A program made the position numbers and the translations under genes. Positions 16,100 to 26,076 of a stretch of 64,000 nucleotides of DNA are shown here, in pieces. This DNA is from Lacticaseibacillus pabuli (GTDB lineage: Bacteria > Bacillota > Bacilli > Lactobacillales > Lactobacillaceae): contig NZ_CP117884.1 in the NCBI RefSeq assembly GCF_028736235.1, positions 1,426,001-1,490,000 of the forward strand. Direction: 5' to 3'. Each line of letters starts with the position of its first letter. Position 1 is the first letter of the stretch. The notes below the pieces were generated by a model, which had not been told where the DNA came from, searched no databases, and saw only the letters and a list, made by a program, of their open reading frames with translations.

Positions 16100-17324
16100 G
16101 TTTTTCCCCATCCTTTTCAAGAATCCGTTGCCGCTTTTCGCGGGCAGAAACGTTCAACACAATCCCTATTGCGACGGACAGTATCAGGAGACTACTACCA
16201 CCATAAGACACAAACGGCAGCGTCACCCCTGTAATCGGTAGCAGGCCGACCACAGCACCAACATTAAACGTGGTCTGGATCATGATCAGGGTTGCAATCC
16301 CGTACATGAGCAAGGAATGGTACACATCCTTCGCCCGAATGCCAATCATGACAATACGCGCGACGATGAGAATAATTGCACCAACCGTCAGAATTGCACC
16401 CACTACCCCGAGTTCTTCAGTAATCGTCGAGAGAATAAAATCAGTGTAGGGCTCAGGTATGTATCCTGCCTTCATCTGTCCGTTGCCTAATCCAACGCCA
16501 AACAATCCCCCATGGTTGATGGCGTACATCGAATTAACGAGCTGTTTACCCTCATCCTTGGCCATCTTGAACGGATTAACAACCGCCAAGAAACGCCGGC
16601 CTTGATAGGACTTGGCTAACACACCCGGAAGCTTCGTGACCAATAACGTAAACACACTCACTGCAAAGGCGAAGAAAACGCCCAGCCAGCCCATCGCGCC
16701 TTTTGCCGAAAAGCCGCTCGCCATCATCATGATAATCAAGATCATGAATAGGATGGCAAAGCCCCCGGTATCAGGCTCTAGTAGGACTAACAGTAAAATG
16801 GCAGTCAAGAGAATGAACGGGCCAAATGTTGCCCCAATCGTTCGAAAGTAGCTGGGCATGGGGCCAAGTATGTTATGCGTCACACCCACGGAACTAATGT
16901 AGCGCTGCCGCATACTCATGATATCGGCCATGTACAAAATGACCACGAGTTTAGCGAGTTCCCCTGGCTGCAAGTGAAATGGTCCCAGCGGAATCCAGGC
17001 ACTCGCCCCGTTTGCTGAGAACTCGGGGTTTATTTTCCCCAGCACCAAGACAAACATAAGCAGAAAAATTGTGAGTCCCAGGAATCCATAGAGGAACCAT
17101 TTTTTGCGCCACAGATTGCGATTAGAAAACATCGCCAAAAACGCTAACGCGATGCCGATAATCACAAAGGTCAATTGTTTAACAAGGTAACTCGTCGCCG
17201 CCTGTCTGTACTGCACCGTTACCCAAGAGTAACTTGCGTCGAAAACCATCACCACACTGAACACGCAAAGCGCGAGGTACGGGATCAGGATGAGATAGTC
17301 CATATGTCTTAATTTCCAGGCCAC
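16092..17324 (-). CDS. ftsW: FtsW/RodA-type SEDS glycosyltransferase
   Basis: Polytopic membrane protein of 410 residues with about 10 helices, polymerising lipid II at the septum. Signatures: HLQPGELAKLVVILYMA, GGLFGVGLGNGQMKAGYIPE, TITEELGVVGA, and GVTLPFVSYGGSSLL. A GTG start at 17324 is chosen because it includes the KLRHMDYLILIPYL typical of the family and has AAAGG upstream. Placement beside pyc is the usual FtsW setting in Bacilli, which favours FtsW over RodA. Confidence 0.93.
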   Translation of the reverse strand: MAWKLRHMDYLILIPYLALCVFSVVMVFDASYSWVTVQYRQAATSYLVKQLTFVIIGIALAFLAMFSNRNLWRKKWFLYGFLGLTIFLLMFVLVLGKINPEFSANGASAWIPLGPFHLQPGELAKLVVILYMADIMSMRQRYISSVGVTHNILGPMPSYFRTIGATFGPFILLTAILLLVLLEPDTGGFAILFMILIIMMMASGFSAKGAMGWLGVFFAFAVSVFTLLVTKLPGVLAKSYQGRRFLAVVNPFKMAKDEGKQLVNSMYAINHGGLFGVGLGNGQMKAGYIPEPYTDFILSTITEELGVVGAILTVGAIILIVARIVMIGIRAKDVYHSLLMYGIATLIMIQTTFNVGAVVGLLPITGVTLPFVSYGGSSLLILSVAIGIVLNVSAREKRQRILEKDGEKHA

Positions 17325-17357
17325 AACAATCGCCCTTTCATCATCTATAATTACTCA

Positions 17358-17386
17358 AATTATAGCATAGCAAGCGTACGCAAATG
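17358..17386 (-). promoter_or_regulatory. Promoter of the ftsW-pyc operon
   Basis: Consensus TATAAT preceded by TGC (extended -10, TGCTATAAT at 17358-17366). The -35 is weak (CCATTT at 17 bp). It lies between the surface protein terminator and ftsW. Confidence 0.55.
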
Positions 17387-17448
17387 GCTGAATTGGGTGT
17401 TGTGTTGGAATTTAAAGAAAAACGCGGTGATTACTTTTTGGGCACAAC

Positions 17449-17479
17449 AAAAGGACCTTCTCGATTGTGAGAAGATCCC
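17449..17479 (-). terminator. Terminator of the surface protein gene
   Basis: 10-bp stem GGATCTTCTC / GAGAAGGTCC (one G-U), 6-nt loop, then TTTTGTTG on the minus strand. Confidence 0.85.
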
Positions 17480-17493
17480 TCAGTTAGTCGCTG

Positions 17494-20400
17494 CTAGTTC
17501 TTACGACGATTTGGTAATAATGCACCGAGACCAGTGAGCGCCAACATGACCAGTCCGAACAGGCCGGTCTTGCTTGCATCCCCATCACCAGTCTGTGGCA
17601 ATGTCGCCTGGCGTCCGTTCTGACCATTCCGGAATGCATTTGATCCGGACTGGGTTTGGGCACTCGCACTACCAGCGGCCACGTTCGTGGATGCTTGCCC
17701 ATTTTGGCTACCTTCAGCATTGAAGGTGTTTGGCAGGCCACCATGACCATCATTCGAGTTGTGGTCAACATTTTGACTGTGACTATTGGCCACGCCGCTG
17801 CCTTGGTGCGTTCCGTTATCGACACCGCCAAACGTTGAAGGTAGGTCGGTATTAGGAATGGTGTCGGTGTTTGTACCGGTATTGGTATTGGTATTGGTGT
17901 TTGTAACGTTATTCGTATTCGAATTGGTGTTCGGATTAGTATCATTACCCGCACCTGTGCCGTTTCCTGGGTTTGTGCCACCATTGTTGCCAGTGCCATT
18001 TCCACCAGTGATTGGATTCCGAGTGTAGATGACGGTGACCTTCACCGGTGCATCGTCTAGAACAATCAGCTTAGGAACCGTCGTCATATTCGGCGTCGCG
18101 CCAGATACAACTGGTACAGTAACAGGTTGGAACGAGGTGGGATTCCAAGCAATATGCTTGGAATCTGGTCCATTACCCGTCAGTGTCGCTGGCTGGTCAT
18201 AATCCTTAAGCGGTTGACCGTTAACGTCTGTTGGAATACTGCCATCTGAATACTGGTAGTGAATCGTCCGCTTAATCACCTTACTGAAGTGAATTGGCGG
18301 GGTACTCATTTCTTCCACGTATCCATAGTGAAAGTAAATGACTTCAGGTGTCTTGCTGCCATAGTCTGGCGTGACACTTGCACCATTTTTATCCATCTCC
18401 AGCAAGTAATAACGATTGATTGGTCCACTGGGATTCGTGATTGTCGCAGGTGCCGAATAATTCGTTGTAGTACCCGTTGGCGCAGATTTTCCCGTCGTGG
18501 CAGACTGAATCTCTTGCCCAGAGTCAGAGTCACCCAGTACATACTTAATGGTGACTGGGACCGTGTCACGGGTGTATTTGAAGGTATATGACGAATTAAC
18601 ATCTTTGACCGTGTATTTTTGATCCGTTGAATCAGGCGTGTAACCTTCGACTGTCGCAGCAGTTAGCGAGTACTCCGACCCAACCAATACGCCAAATGTT
18701 TTTGCAGGGACGAGCGCTACATTGTTTTGGTCCACATAGTTAACGGTCAACTGCGCGGCGTCAGGTGTGAAAAAGAGATTGATTGGTTGCGCTGATGCTG
18801 TCGTAAACGTGTATGAACTTGGATTTTGGGCACTTGCTGTATAGCCGGCGAGTGTGTTATACGAGCTCAGGTCAATGGCACTCCCCACCATTCCGCTAAT
18901 CGATATTGGGTCTTGAATCTTTGCATTGGTAAGTGAGTTGATAAAGTAAACATTAGCCGCAACAGCCTGAGGGTCATAAAAGAAGTCGTAAGAGGTCGTT
19001 CCTGGTGTAAGCGTGAGTGAAACCGTTGCATCACCGTGTACTTTGTACCCCGTGACAATCGGCGCATACAAGGTTATTGTCGATCCTGGATCAGCAACAA
19101 CGTCTTTCGCTATGCTAACAGGCTTGCGATTGGCATCATTTGTGAGGTAATTAATGGTAATGTGCTGTTGCGCTGCTGAAGTGCGCGTTGGTAACTGGGT
19201 CGTTTTTGCACCTAGCACGTCAGTACCATTCATTGCATAGTTAAAGGCAGTCGCATTCGCCGTTAAACCAGCAGGCGCGTTAGCATCAATAGCTACTGGG
19301 ATAATGACTTGCTGCGGTTTTCCCTTTTCGACGTTGTTAGCAGTGATTAATATGCTCTTCACCTTTGAGTAGTCAGTTTGAGTATCTGCAAATTGAGCCA
19401 ATTGTTCAGCGGTCAATGCAGAACCGTCCGTGCCCTTCACGTTGTTTAGGCTGTATTGAACACGGTAATTAGCTGGAACCGAGATTTGACCTTGGAGGTT
19501 AAGTGAGTAATCTGCTCCATCTTCACTCTTAGGTAAGTCAATCAAACCTGTGTACTGTTGCAGGTTAGAATCACCGCCGTTACCAACATAGACTCGAATC
19601 GAACCCGTTGTGGCTCCGGTCGTTGGGTAGAACGTTGCAACACCGGTAGACCCGTCACCCTCGACATACTGTTGATCATCGCCGGCCTTGATTCTGGTGT
19701 CGAGTGTCACCGACGTTGCAACGGAAATTGGCCACTGTTCGCCACCAGTAAGAGTAGGCTTATTTCTGGTAATTTCCGAATAGGCTTCTGTATAGCCAGC
19801 CTGTTGCAATTGATCCGCAATTTCGCCATAACCCAAATCACGAATATCCTGCAGGGTCCAGGTTTTCCAACCGTTTGTATCCAGCTGATTGTTCTTAATA
19901 CCGATAAACATTGGAGCCACTGAGGCGTCAGGAATGGCAATTTTCGTTAAAGGCGTCACGTCATCGTTGATTCGTGCGTTGATTGAACCATCATTAACCG
20001 TAACCGCCGCTACAGAATTATATTTAAGATTAGCTGAAGTCGTTACAGGCGTTCCAGCGGGAATGACAATACGAACATAATTCTGATTTCCATCCCGGAT
20101 AGCGGTAGAATTTGCATTAAACTTGGAGTTGGAAACGTAAGTTGTGTCATTAGGAATCGGCAAGTACATAACCGCCTGATCATCTAACATGTTATAAGTG
20201 GGAATGCTACGGTTATCAAATGGGTAGTAACTCACAGTCGCATCTGTAGTCACCGTATTTACTGAAGGTGTTTGCCCCTTGGCAGTAGCAATGTCACCAG
20301 GATGAAAGTACTGACTGTGATTAGCAATTGAATCCAAATGTGGGTTTGTGAACCCCGTCAACAAATGACTTGAGGTCAGGGTCACGTGATAGTCAATCGT

Positions 20401-22302
20401 AGATGGTGCACTCACGCCATCATTGATATTAACTGGTATGGTCACCTTTGTAGGCTGAGAAACAGCGTTATTTACCGTCAACATTGGTGTCACGGCAGTT
20501 GTCCCAAATGTGCCGTTCACGAGTTTGTTGTATGTCACCTTGTAACTCGCAACGGTGTTGACGTTTGCAGGCACCCAAACATAGTTTCCGGATGAATCTG
20601 GTAGCATGCCCGTCGTCGAAGTCGTCGCAATCTGGTTTCCGTCTTGGTCAAACGCGGTAACGGTGGCTGCCTCCCCCATTACGAGAGCGTTACTTGGGAT
20701 AGTCAACCTGATACCCGTGGTCGCTGTCCCAGTAGGTACGCCAAAAGTAAATTCAGGTGAAATCAAGTCATTGGTGTTTGAAATGATATTCAATGGGTCA
20801 GAAGTCATGAAATTAAATTGATTAACATCCGTCGGGCCAATAAATACGGTATCTGACTTCGTGCCATACACTAATGGATTGGTATTATCTGCGGCCACAT
20901 TAACGGAGAACTTTGGGAAGGTTGCAGTACTGTCACCAAATTTAGTTGAAATGGTTGCTGTTGCTGCCTGCGCAGCGGTCTGCTGTCCTGTCGCTGTGCC
21001 TGTCATTTTACCAACGAACCAAGCAAAATCAGGTGGTGTCACCACAGCATCTCCAGCAACTTGGCTCTTATCAAGCGCAATAACCACATCGCCGCCAACT
21101 CCATTTTGAGAAATAGTCCAACTCTTAGGATTGTAGGTAGCATTTTGTTGAATCATCTGGAGGCTAGCTGCTGCATTTAATTGATAGCCTGCAGGAACAG
21201 GTATATTAAAACTGTAACTGTTAAGGTTGGACGGTGCTAGGTTCTCCATGTGAAACACGTAAATAGAGGATTCAAAATCCTGATTTTGTTGAACATTTTT
21301 TGGATTATCCTTACTTGCAAATACATTTAAAGTCGGTGAGCCCTTTTGTAGATCAGCAACCTTGTAGCTGGCAGTAACCGGCATTGTAACCTCATTTACA
21401 GATGCATTTTGAGCGTCACTCACTGCTACTGTGACGTTACCCTGTTGAACAGCACCAGGTTGTGTAGGTGTGACAGCTTGCATGTGAACATCAAAATTAA
21501 CTAGTGTAGGCAAATTTGCGTTTGCGGTATAACTCACCGCTGTCTTATCGGCATTCATCGTCATTGTGGTGTTTTGAATGGGAACTGTTGAAAAAATACG
21601 CATAAAGTCTGGGACAGAAACAGTCACAACATTCCCAGCAACAACATTATTCGCAGAGACCTTAATTGTTGCGTCGTTTTTGCTCCCATCATCGGGGTTT
21701 GGTGAAGTAATGCCCTGATAGCTTTGTGTCAGGCTACTCTGCCCATCAATTGTTGCCGTAGCTGTTCCAGCCGGCTTTGCAGGGTCCGGGGTTGGCTCCG
21801 GGCTTGGCGCAGGCACAGGCTCTGGGGCTGGCCTTACCTCAGCTAATGATGACGTCTTAAATTTAGTGGGCTGAGAAACGGTCTCTTGTTGGCCATTTGT
21901 AGTTGTCTTAGCGGCGCCTTCAGTGGCCGATGCGTCTGCCGATGCACTGCTAGAAATTGCGGCAGATGGAGATTGCTCCTTGGTGGACTTAGAAGAATCA
22001 GTTTGTGGATTTGAAGAAGTTGAAGGTTCTGAAGTCCCAGGCTGATTGTCTTCGTCGGCCTTAGAATCATCCACAGTATTACCCTGCTGGGAATTCGAGG
22101 CCGCAGAAGATTGTTTCTGATTTACCAGGGCGGACTGATCTGGCGCGTCATTCGTATCCGCCGCCACGGTTTGTGACCGCATTAAACCCACACCAAAAAT
22201 TGCAGTCGTGATGCCCGCAACCATCCAGCCTTTGTTAGTTTTGTACATTTTGAAATGCGTTTTTAAGGTATTTTCGGAGTTCACTAGCTTATTATTTTTC
22301 AT
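17494..22302 (-). CDS. LPXTG-anchored MucBP-type surface adhesin with KxYKxGKxW signal
   Basis: 1602-residue cell-wall protein. Residues 18-26 (KMYKTNKGW) match the KxYKxGKxW signal peptide motif with N for G, followed by a hydrophobic stretch and probable cleavage near VAADT. A Ser/Thr/Gln-rich segment (50-160) and a Pro-rich hinge (RPAPEPVPAPSPEPTP) lead to a large beta-rich region. MucBP-like repeats (ITINYLTNDANRK, LTVNYVDQNNVAL, VTIKYVLGD, RTIHYQYSDG) precede an Asn/Thr/Gly-rich stalk. The sorting signal is LPQTG at 1568, then a membrane helix and RRKN. Two LPxTF sequences (LPSTF near 1487, LPNTF near 1523) lie in the stalk. Likely mucus or glycan binding; the ligand is unknown. Its own terminator flanks it; it looks monocistronic. 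Confidence 0.93.
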   Translation of the reverse strand: MKNNKLVNSENTLKTHFKMYKTNKGWMVAGITTAIFGVGLMRSQTVAADTNDAPDQSALVNQKQSSAASNSQQGNTVDDSKADEDNQPGTSEPSTSSNPQTDSSKSTKEQSPSAAISSSASADASATEGAAKTTTNGQQETVSQPTKFKTSSLAEVRPAPEPVPAPSPEPTPDPAKPAGTATATIDGQSSLTQSYQGITSPNPDDGSKNDATIKVSANNVVAGNVVTVSVPDFMRIFSTVPIQNTTMTMNADKTAVSYTANANLPTLVNFDVHMQAVTPTQPGAVQQGNVTVAVSDAQNASVNEVTMPVTASYKVADLQKGSPTLNVFASKDNPKNVQQNQDFESSIYVFHMENLAPSNLNSYSFNIPVPAGYQLNAAASLQMIQQNATYNPKSWTISQNGVGGDVVIALDKSQVAGDAVVTPPDFAWFVGKMTGTATGQQTAAQAATATISTKFGDSTATFPKFSVNVAADNTNPLVYGTKSDTVFIGPTDVNQFNFMTSDPLNIISNTNDLISPEFTFGVPTGTATTGIRLTIPSNALVMGEAATVTAFDQDGNQIATTSTTGMLPDSSGNYVWVPANVNTVASYKVTYNKLVNGTFGTTAVTPMLTVNNAVSQPTKVTIPVNINDGVSAPSTIDYHVTLTSSHLLTGFTNPHLDSIANHSQYFHPGDIATAKGQTPSVNTVTTDATVSYYPFDNRSIPTYNMLDDQAVMYLPIPNDTTYVSNSKFNANSTAIRDGNQNYVRIVIPAGTPVTTSANLKYNSVAAVTVNDGSINARINDDVTPLTKIAIPDASVAPMFIGIKNNQLDTNGWKTWTLQDIRDLGYGEIADQLQQAGYTEAYSEITRNKPTLTGGEQWPISVATSVTLDTRIKAGDDQQYVEGDGSTGVATFYPTTGATTGSIRVYVGNGGDSNLQQYTGLIDLPKSEDGADYSLNLQGQISVPANYRVQYSLNNVKGTDGSALTAEQLAQFADTQTDYSKVKSILITANNVEKGKPQQVIIPVAIDANAPAGLTANATAFNYAMNGTDVLGAKTTQLPTRTSAAQQHITINYLTNDANRKPVSIAKDVVADPGSTITLYAPIVTGYKVHGDATVSLTLTPGTTSYDFFYDPQAVAANVYFINSLTNAKIQDPISISGMVGSAIDLSSYNTLAGYTASAQNPSSYTFTTASAQPINLFFTPDAAQLTVNYVDQNNVALVPAKTFGVLVGSEYSLTAATVEGYTPDSTDQKYTVKDVNSSYTFKYTRDTVPVTIKYVLGDSDSGQEIQSATTGKSAPTGTTTNYSAPATITNPSGPINRYYLLEMDKNGASVTPDYGSKTPEVIYFHYGYVEEMSTPPIHFSKVIKRTIHYQYSDGSIPTDVNGQPLKDYDQPATLTGNGPDSKHIAWNPTSFQPVTVPVVSGATPNMTTVPKLIVLDDAPVKVTVIYTRNPITGGNGTGNNGGTNPGNGTGAGNDTNPNTNSNTNNVTNTNTNTNTGTNTDTIPNTDLPSTFGGVDNGTHQGSGVANSHSQNVDHNSNDGHGGLPNTFNAEGSQNGQASTNVAAGSASAQTQSGSNAFRNGQNGRQATLPQTGDGDASKTGLFGLVMLALTGLGALLPNRRKN

Positions 22303-22405
22303 TTTTTGGTCTCTCCGTTCATTTGTTTTGACTTTTACTTACAGGTTAATAGTATTCCTTTTTATTTTGAACGTGGGTGCAGTAAGCATTCACTATTTTT
22401 TCGAT

Positions 22406-22433
22406 TTAGCAATCATTGATAAATTTTTGCTAA
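22406..22433. promoter_or_regulatory. Inverted repeat upstream of the surface protein gene
   Basis: TTAGCAA-14 nt-TTGCTAA lies about 105 bp upstream of the surface protein start, in a 150-bp AT-rich leader without a clear sigma-A promoter. It could be an operator or a short mRNA hairpin; no known regulator site was matched. Confidence 0.3.
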
Positions 22434-22459
22434 TCCTTAATTACTATATATGTCTACTC

Positions 22460-22495
22460 AAAAAGGCCCGATTCCCGTTTAAAGGAATCGAGCCC
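22460..22495 (-). terminator. Terminator of the DUF2252 gene
   Basis: Stem GGCTCGATTCC / GGAATCGGGCC with an 8-nt loop, then TTTTT on the minus strand. Confidence 0.85.
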
Positions 22496-22515
22496 ATTCA
22501 AATGGACCAATTAGC

Positions 22516-23886
22516 CTAGCGCCCATACTTATTAACAAACGCCGCATAATCATCCTCAACCTGGTGCAAATAATTCTTGCACCAAGCCTGAATCGTCGCG
22601 TCGAAGCTCTTATTCATGTACCCGCAAGCCATTGCGTCAATGGGTGTTTGCGCGTGTGCCAGTGCCAGCAAAAAGCTGCAGGTACCTGTATACACTTGGA
22701 ACTGCTGCCAATTGAGCTGCTCGACCTTGACACTTTCCTTCATATCCCGGAACTGACGGACGTAGAAGCTCTTCTTGCCAACGCTAAACCAGCCCAGGAA
22801 TGGGTCAGAGGCCTTTTGCAAAATCTGCTGGGCCGCGATGATGCGCCGGCCGGAATTACGTTCCTTTTCAAGCGTGACAACCAGCGCATTTGGGCCGAGT
22901 TCACGCCGCCGTGGCAGTGCTTCCTTGATTTGCAAGACCAGGTGCGTGTTGTCCATCCCCGTCAGCAGAATCAAGTAGCAAGATGTCCCAAAAGAACCAA
23001 TCCCAACACTGTGACGAATGATGTCCGTGATGTGGTACTGGCTCAACAACAGTGCCGTGTCAGAGCGCGTCGTTTTCAGATAGGAAATGAAGCCGAGTTT
23101 CAACTTGTCCTCAACTTCTGTTGGCACGTGTACGGAACTCGGCGCATTATCCTTAAAGCGCAGGTTACCCTCATCCGTTGTTTCAGTAAACTTGCGAACC
23201 ACAGACTCGTTATCACGCTTGCTGGCCTTGGCCACAATCTTGTTCAGGATTTCCGCATTTTCTTCAACAGGTAGCTTATCGATGAGTTCACTGACTTTGG
23301 TACTGAAGAAGAAACGGTCCAAGGCACCCTTCTTAAACGCCGTCTTCGTGGTCTTGCGGTAGATCCGGACCAGGTTGCTGGCGAGCTCATCCATCTCTTT
23401 TTCATCAAAGTGCGACTGCGAGCCCAGGAGATAGGTACTGGTAACCAAACGCTTCAAATCAAACTCGAAGGAATTAGGTGCCGCCTCGTCAAAATCGTTC
23501 AAATCAAACAAGAGATTGCGCTCTGGTGACGCGTAGAACCCAAAGTTTTGCAGGTGCGCATCCCCGTCTGCCAATACCCGAATCCCAGATTGGGCTTCGT
23601 GGCTCAAATCATAGGCCATCAGTTCAGCGGTGCCACGGAAAAACGCAGCGGGCGTGGCGAGCATCTTGCTGTGGCGCAATGGCACGAGCTCCGCGATTAA
23701 ATGTGATTCCGTCTTATCAATGATTTTTACCGGGTCACGCTGGATGACTGGACGCCGGCCAAGGTTGGTAATCGGTACCTGGCTACGAAGTGCACGGCCC
23801 CGCTCCTGCAAGAGCTCAACCGCGTTTTTCGTGCTGATTTCGGCAGGCGTTTCAATTTGATCTAATAATTGTTTTTCATCTGACAT
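22516..23886 (-). CDS. DUF2252 family protein
   Basis: 456 residues, recognised as DUF2252. It contains FFRGTAELMAYDL, then GDAHLQNFGFYASPERNLLF and DLNDFDEA. The GDxHxxN...DFD pattern resembles the catalytic and metal-binding loops of aminoglycoside-phosphotransferase/kinase-like folds, so a phosphotransferase role is possible but unproven. No signal or membrane segment. The ATG has GAGGA upstream. Monocistronic, with its own promoter and terminator. Function unknown. Confidence 0.85.
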   Translation of the reverse strand: MSDEKQLLDQIETPAEISTKNAVELLQERGRALRSQVPITNLGRRPVIQRDPVKIIDKTESHLIAELVPLRHSKMLATPAAFFRGTAELMAYDLSHEAQSGIRVLADGDAHLQNFGFYASPERNLLFDLNDFDEAAPNSFEFDLKRLVTSTYLLGSQSHFDEKEMDELASNLVRIYRKTTKTAFKKGALDRFFFSTKVSELIDKLPVEENAEILNKIVAKASKRDNESVVRKFTETTDEGNLRFKDNAPSSVHVPTEVEDKLKLGFISYLKTTRSDTALLLSQYHITDIIRHSVGIGSFGTSCYLILLTGMDNTHLVLQIKEALPRRRELGPNALVVTLEKERNSGRRIIAAQQILQKASDPFLGWFSVGKKSFYVRQFRDMKESVKVEQLNWQQFQVYTGTCSFLLALAHAQTPIDAMACGYMNKSFDATIQAWCKNYLHQVEDDYAAFVNKYGR

Positions 23887-23916
23887 TTTTAAATCCTCAG
23901 TAGTTATTTTTCTTCT

Positions 23917-23945
23917 AACTTAAGGCAAATCTGCAAAAAGTGCAA
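23917..23945 (-). promoter_or_regulatory. Promoter of the DUF2252 gene
   Basis: TTGCAC-17 bp-TAAGTT, about 30 bp upstream of the start codon. Confidence 0.5.
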
Positions 23946-24017
23946 TGCTAGCCCGCACCCTTTGTTACAATCTCGCCAAAAGCTTACAGATTGACAAGCA
24001 CCAATCCACTTCACGGC

Positions 24018-24056
24018 AAAAAAATAACCTGACCCCCAAAAGGAATCAGGTTATTT
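24018..24056 (-). terminator. Terminator of typA
   Basis: Long stem AAATAACCTGATTCC / GGGGTCAGGTTATTT with a 5-nt loop followed by a T-run on the minus strand. Confidence 0.9.
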
Positions 24057-24086
24057 CTTAGCACTCGTGAAAACTTAACTCACGAA

Positions 24087-25931
24087 TTACTTGTTTGAAG
24101 CCTGCTTGCGACGCTTGTCAGCCTTCGTCCGTTCGCCAGTGTTCAGAATCTTCTTGCGGAGACGGATGCTTTCAGGTGTTACTTCACAGTATTCGTCTTC
24201 GTTCAGGAATTCAATCGCACTTTCGAGGGTCAGTTCCTTAGGCGTCTTGATAGCCGCCGCATGGTCCTTACCTGAAGCACGGGTGTTCGTCAGGTTCTTA
24301 CCCTTCGTAACGTTGACAGCAATGTCAGCTTCACGAGAGTTCTGACCAACGATCATCCCTTCGTAAACTTCGGTCCCGGCGTCGATGAACAAGGTCCCAC
24401 GATCTTCAACACTCTGCAGTGAGTAGGTTGTGGCGTTCCCAGCGTTGATGGATACCAAAGCACCCTGAGTACGGCCTGGTTCCCAGTTCTTAACAACTGG
24501 TGCGTACTTTTCGAAGGTGTGGTTCATGATCCCGTAACCACCAGTAGCGGAAAGGAATTCGGTTGAGTAACCGATCAAACCACGTGAAGGAACGAGGAAG
24601 GTCAAACGCGTCTGGCCGTTACCTTCGTTTTCCATGTTCTGCATTTCACCCTTACGTTGTGCCATGGCATCGATAACGGTACCAGTGTACTTTTCAGGGG
24701 TATCAATTTGAACTTCTTCAAATGGTTCGCACATCACACCGTCAATCTCACGGTAGATAACCTGTGGACGGCCAAGCATCAATTCGAAGCCGTCACGACG
24801 CATTTCTTCGACCAGGATGGACAAGTGCAGTTCACCACGACCGGAAACTTCCCACATACCAGCCTTGTCAGTATCCTCAACACGGAGGGAGACATCAGTC
24901 TGGAGCTGGGACTTGAGGCGTTCCTCAAGCTTACGAGCGGTAACGTTCTTACCTTCGCGGCCTGCAAATGGGCTGTCGTTGGCAACGAACATCATCTGCA
25001 ACGTAGGTGGGTCGATACGCAGGATAGGCAATGCTTCCTGGTGGTCACGCGCAGTCACAGTTTCACCGACGTAGATGTCTTCCATACCAGCAACGGCAAT
25101 CAGATCACCGGCTTCAGCGGACTGGATTTCAACACGGTTCAAACCGAGGAAACCAAACAGCTTGGTGACACGGAAATCCTTGGTCGACCCGTCAAGCTTC
25201 ATAACGGTAACAGAATCACCGATCTTAATCTTGCCACGGAAGACACGGCCAATACCGATACGGCCAACGTAATCGTTGTAGTCAAGCATCGCAACTTGGA
25301 ACTGCAAAGGTTCGTCAGAGTTATCGATAGGTGCAGGAATGGTCTTCAGAATGGTGTCGAACAGAGGGTCCATCGTGTGCTTCTGGGTGGACAGGTCTGG
25401 GTCCATGCTGGAAGTACCATTGATTGCAGATGCGTAAACGATAGGGAATTCGAGCTGATCATCATCAGCACCGAGTTCGATGAAGAGTTCGAGCACTTCA
25501 TCAACAACTTCGTCAGGACGTGCACCTGGACGGTCAATCTTGTTAATAACAACGATTGGGGTCAAGTGCTGCTCAAGAGCCTTCTTGAGAACGAAACGAG
25601 TCTGTGGCATGGTACCTTCAAAGGCATCAACAACCAGCAGAACACCGTCAACCATCTTCATGATACGTTCAACTTCACCACCGAAGTCAGCGTGTCCTGG
25701 GGTATCCAGGATGTTAATGGTCTTGTCCTTGTACTTAACGGCCGTGTTCTTACTAAGGATAGTAATCCCACGTTCCTTTTCAATCGGGTTTGTGTCCATG
25801 GCCCGGTCAGCAATTTCAGTGTGCTGGTCCAGGGTCGATGACTGCTTCAGCATTTCGTTAACAAGCGTGGTCTTCCCGTGGTCAACATGGGCAATGATCG
25901 CAATGTTACGAATATCGTCGCGAGTTTTCAA
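24087..25931 (-). CDS. typA: Ribosome-binding GTPase TypA/BipA
   Basis: 614 residues, typical length. EF-G-like GTPase involved in ribosome assembly and stress growth. Contains the P-loop AHVDHGKT, ERGITILSKN (switch I), DTPGHADFGGEV, NKID, and the BipA C-terminal domain (GRGELHLSILVEEMRRDGFE, YEGMIVGQNSR). The TTG at 25931 is chosen because GGAAGG is 6 nt upstream and translation then begins at MKTRDDIRNIAII, the family N-terminus; upstream in-frame codons have no ribosome binding site. Confidence 0.97.
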   Translation of the reverse strand: MKTRDDIRNIAIIAHVDHGKTTLVNEMLKQSSTLDQHTEIADRAMDTNPIEKERGITILSKNTAVKYKDKTINILDTPGHADFGGEVERIMKMVDGVLLVVDAFEGTMPQTRFVLKKALEQHLTPIVVINKIDRPGARPDEVVDEVLELFIELGADDDQLEFPIVYASAINGTSSMDPDLSTQKHTMDPLFDTILKTIPAPIDNSDEPLQFQVAMLDYNDYVGRIGIGRVFRGKIKIGDSVTVMKLDGSTKDFRVTKLFGFLGLNRVEIQSAEAGDLIAVAGMEDIYVGETVTARDHQEALPILRIDPPTLQMMFVANDSPFAGREGKNVTARKLEERLKSQLQTDVSLRVEDTDKAGMWEVSGRGELHLSILVEEMRRDGFELMLGRPQVIYREIDGVMCEPFEEVQIDTPEKYTGTVIDAMAQRKGEMQNMENEGNGQTRLTFLVPSRGLIGYSTEFLSATGGYGIMNHTFEKYAPVVKNWEPGRTQGALVSINAGNATTYSLQSVEDRGTLFIDAGTEVYEGMIVGQNSREADIAVNVTKGKNLTNTRASGKDHAAAIKTPKELTLESAIEFLNEDEYCEVTPESIRLRKKILNTGERTKADKRRKQASNK

Positions 25932-26011
25932 TGGTAGCCTTCCTCTCAGCTTTTCATAAATTTTGGTAATATCGATTGTGCCAGGCGTAGATACCCAACA
26001 TACAATCACAC

Positions 26012-26020
26012 AGTATAGCA
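26012..26020 (-). promoter_or_regulatory. Extended -10 promoter upstream of typA
   Basis: TGCTATACT (extended -10) with no good -35 element, about 80 bp upstream of the typA TTG start. Confidence 0.4.
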
Positions 26021-26076
26021 CAGTATCCGCAAAAAGAGCGGCTTACTGAAAATGATTCCGCCTTCATCCAGCGAAA

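Noticed and set aside
17484..18005. 173-aa ORF in another frame of the adhesin stalk
   Set aside because: It is a frame shadow of the Asn/Thr-rich low-complexity region.
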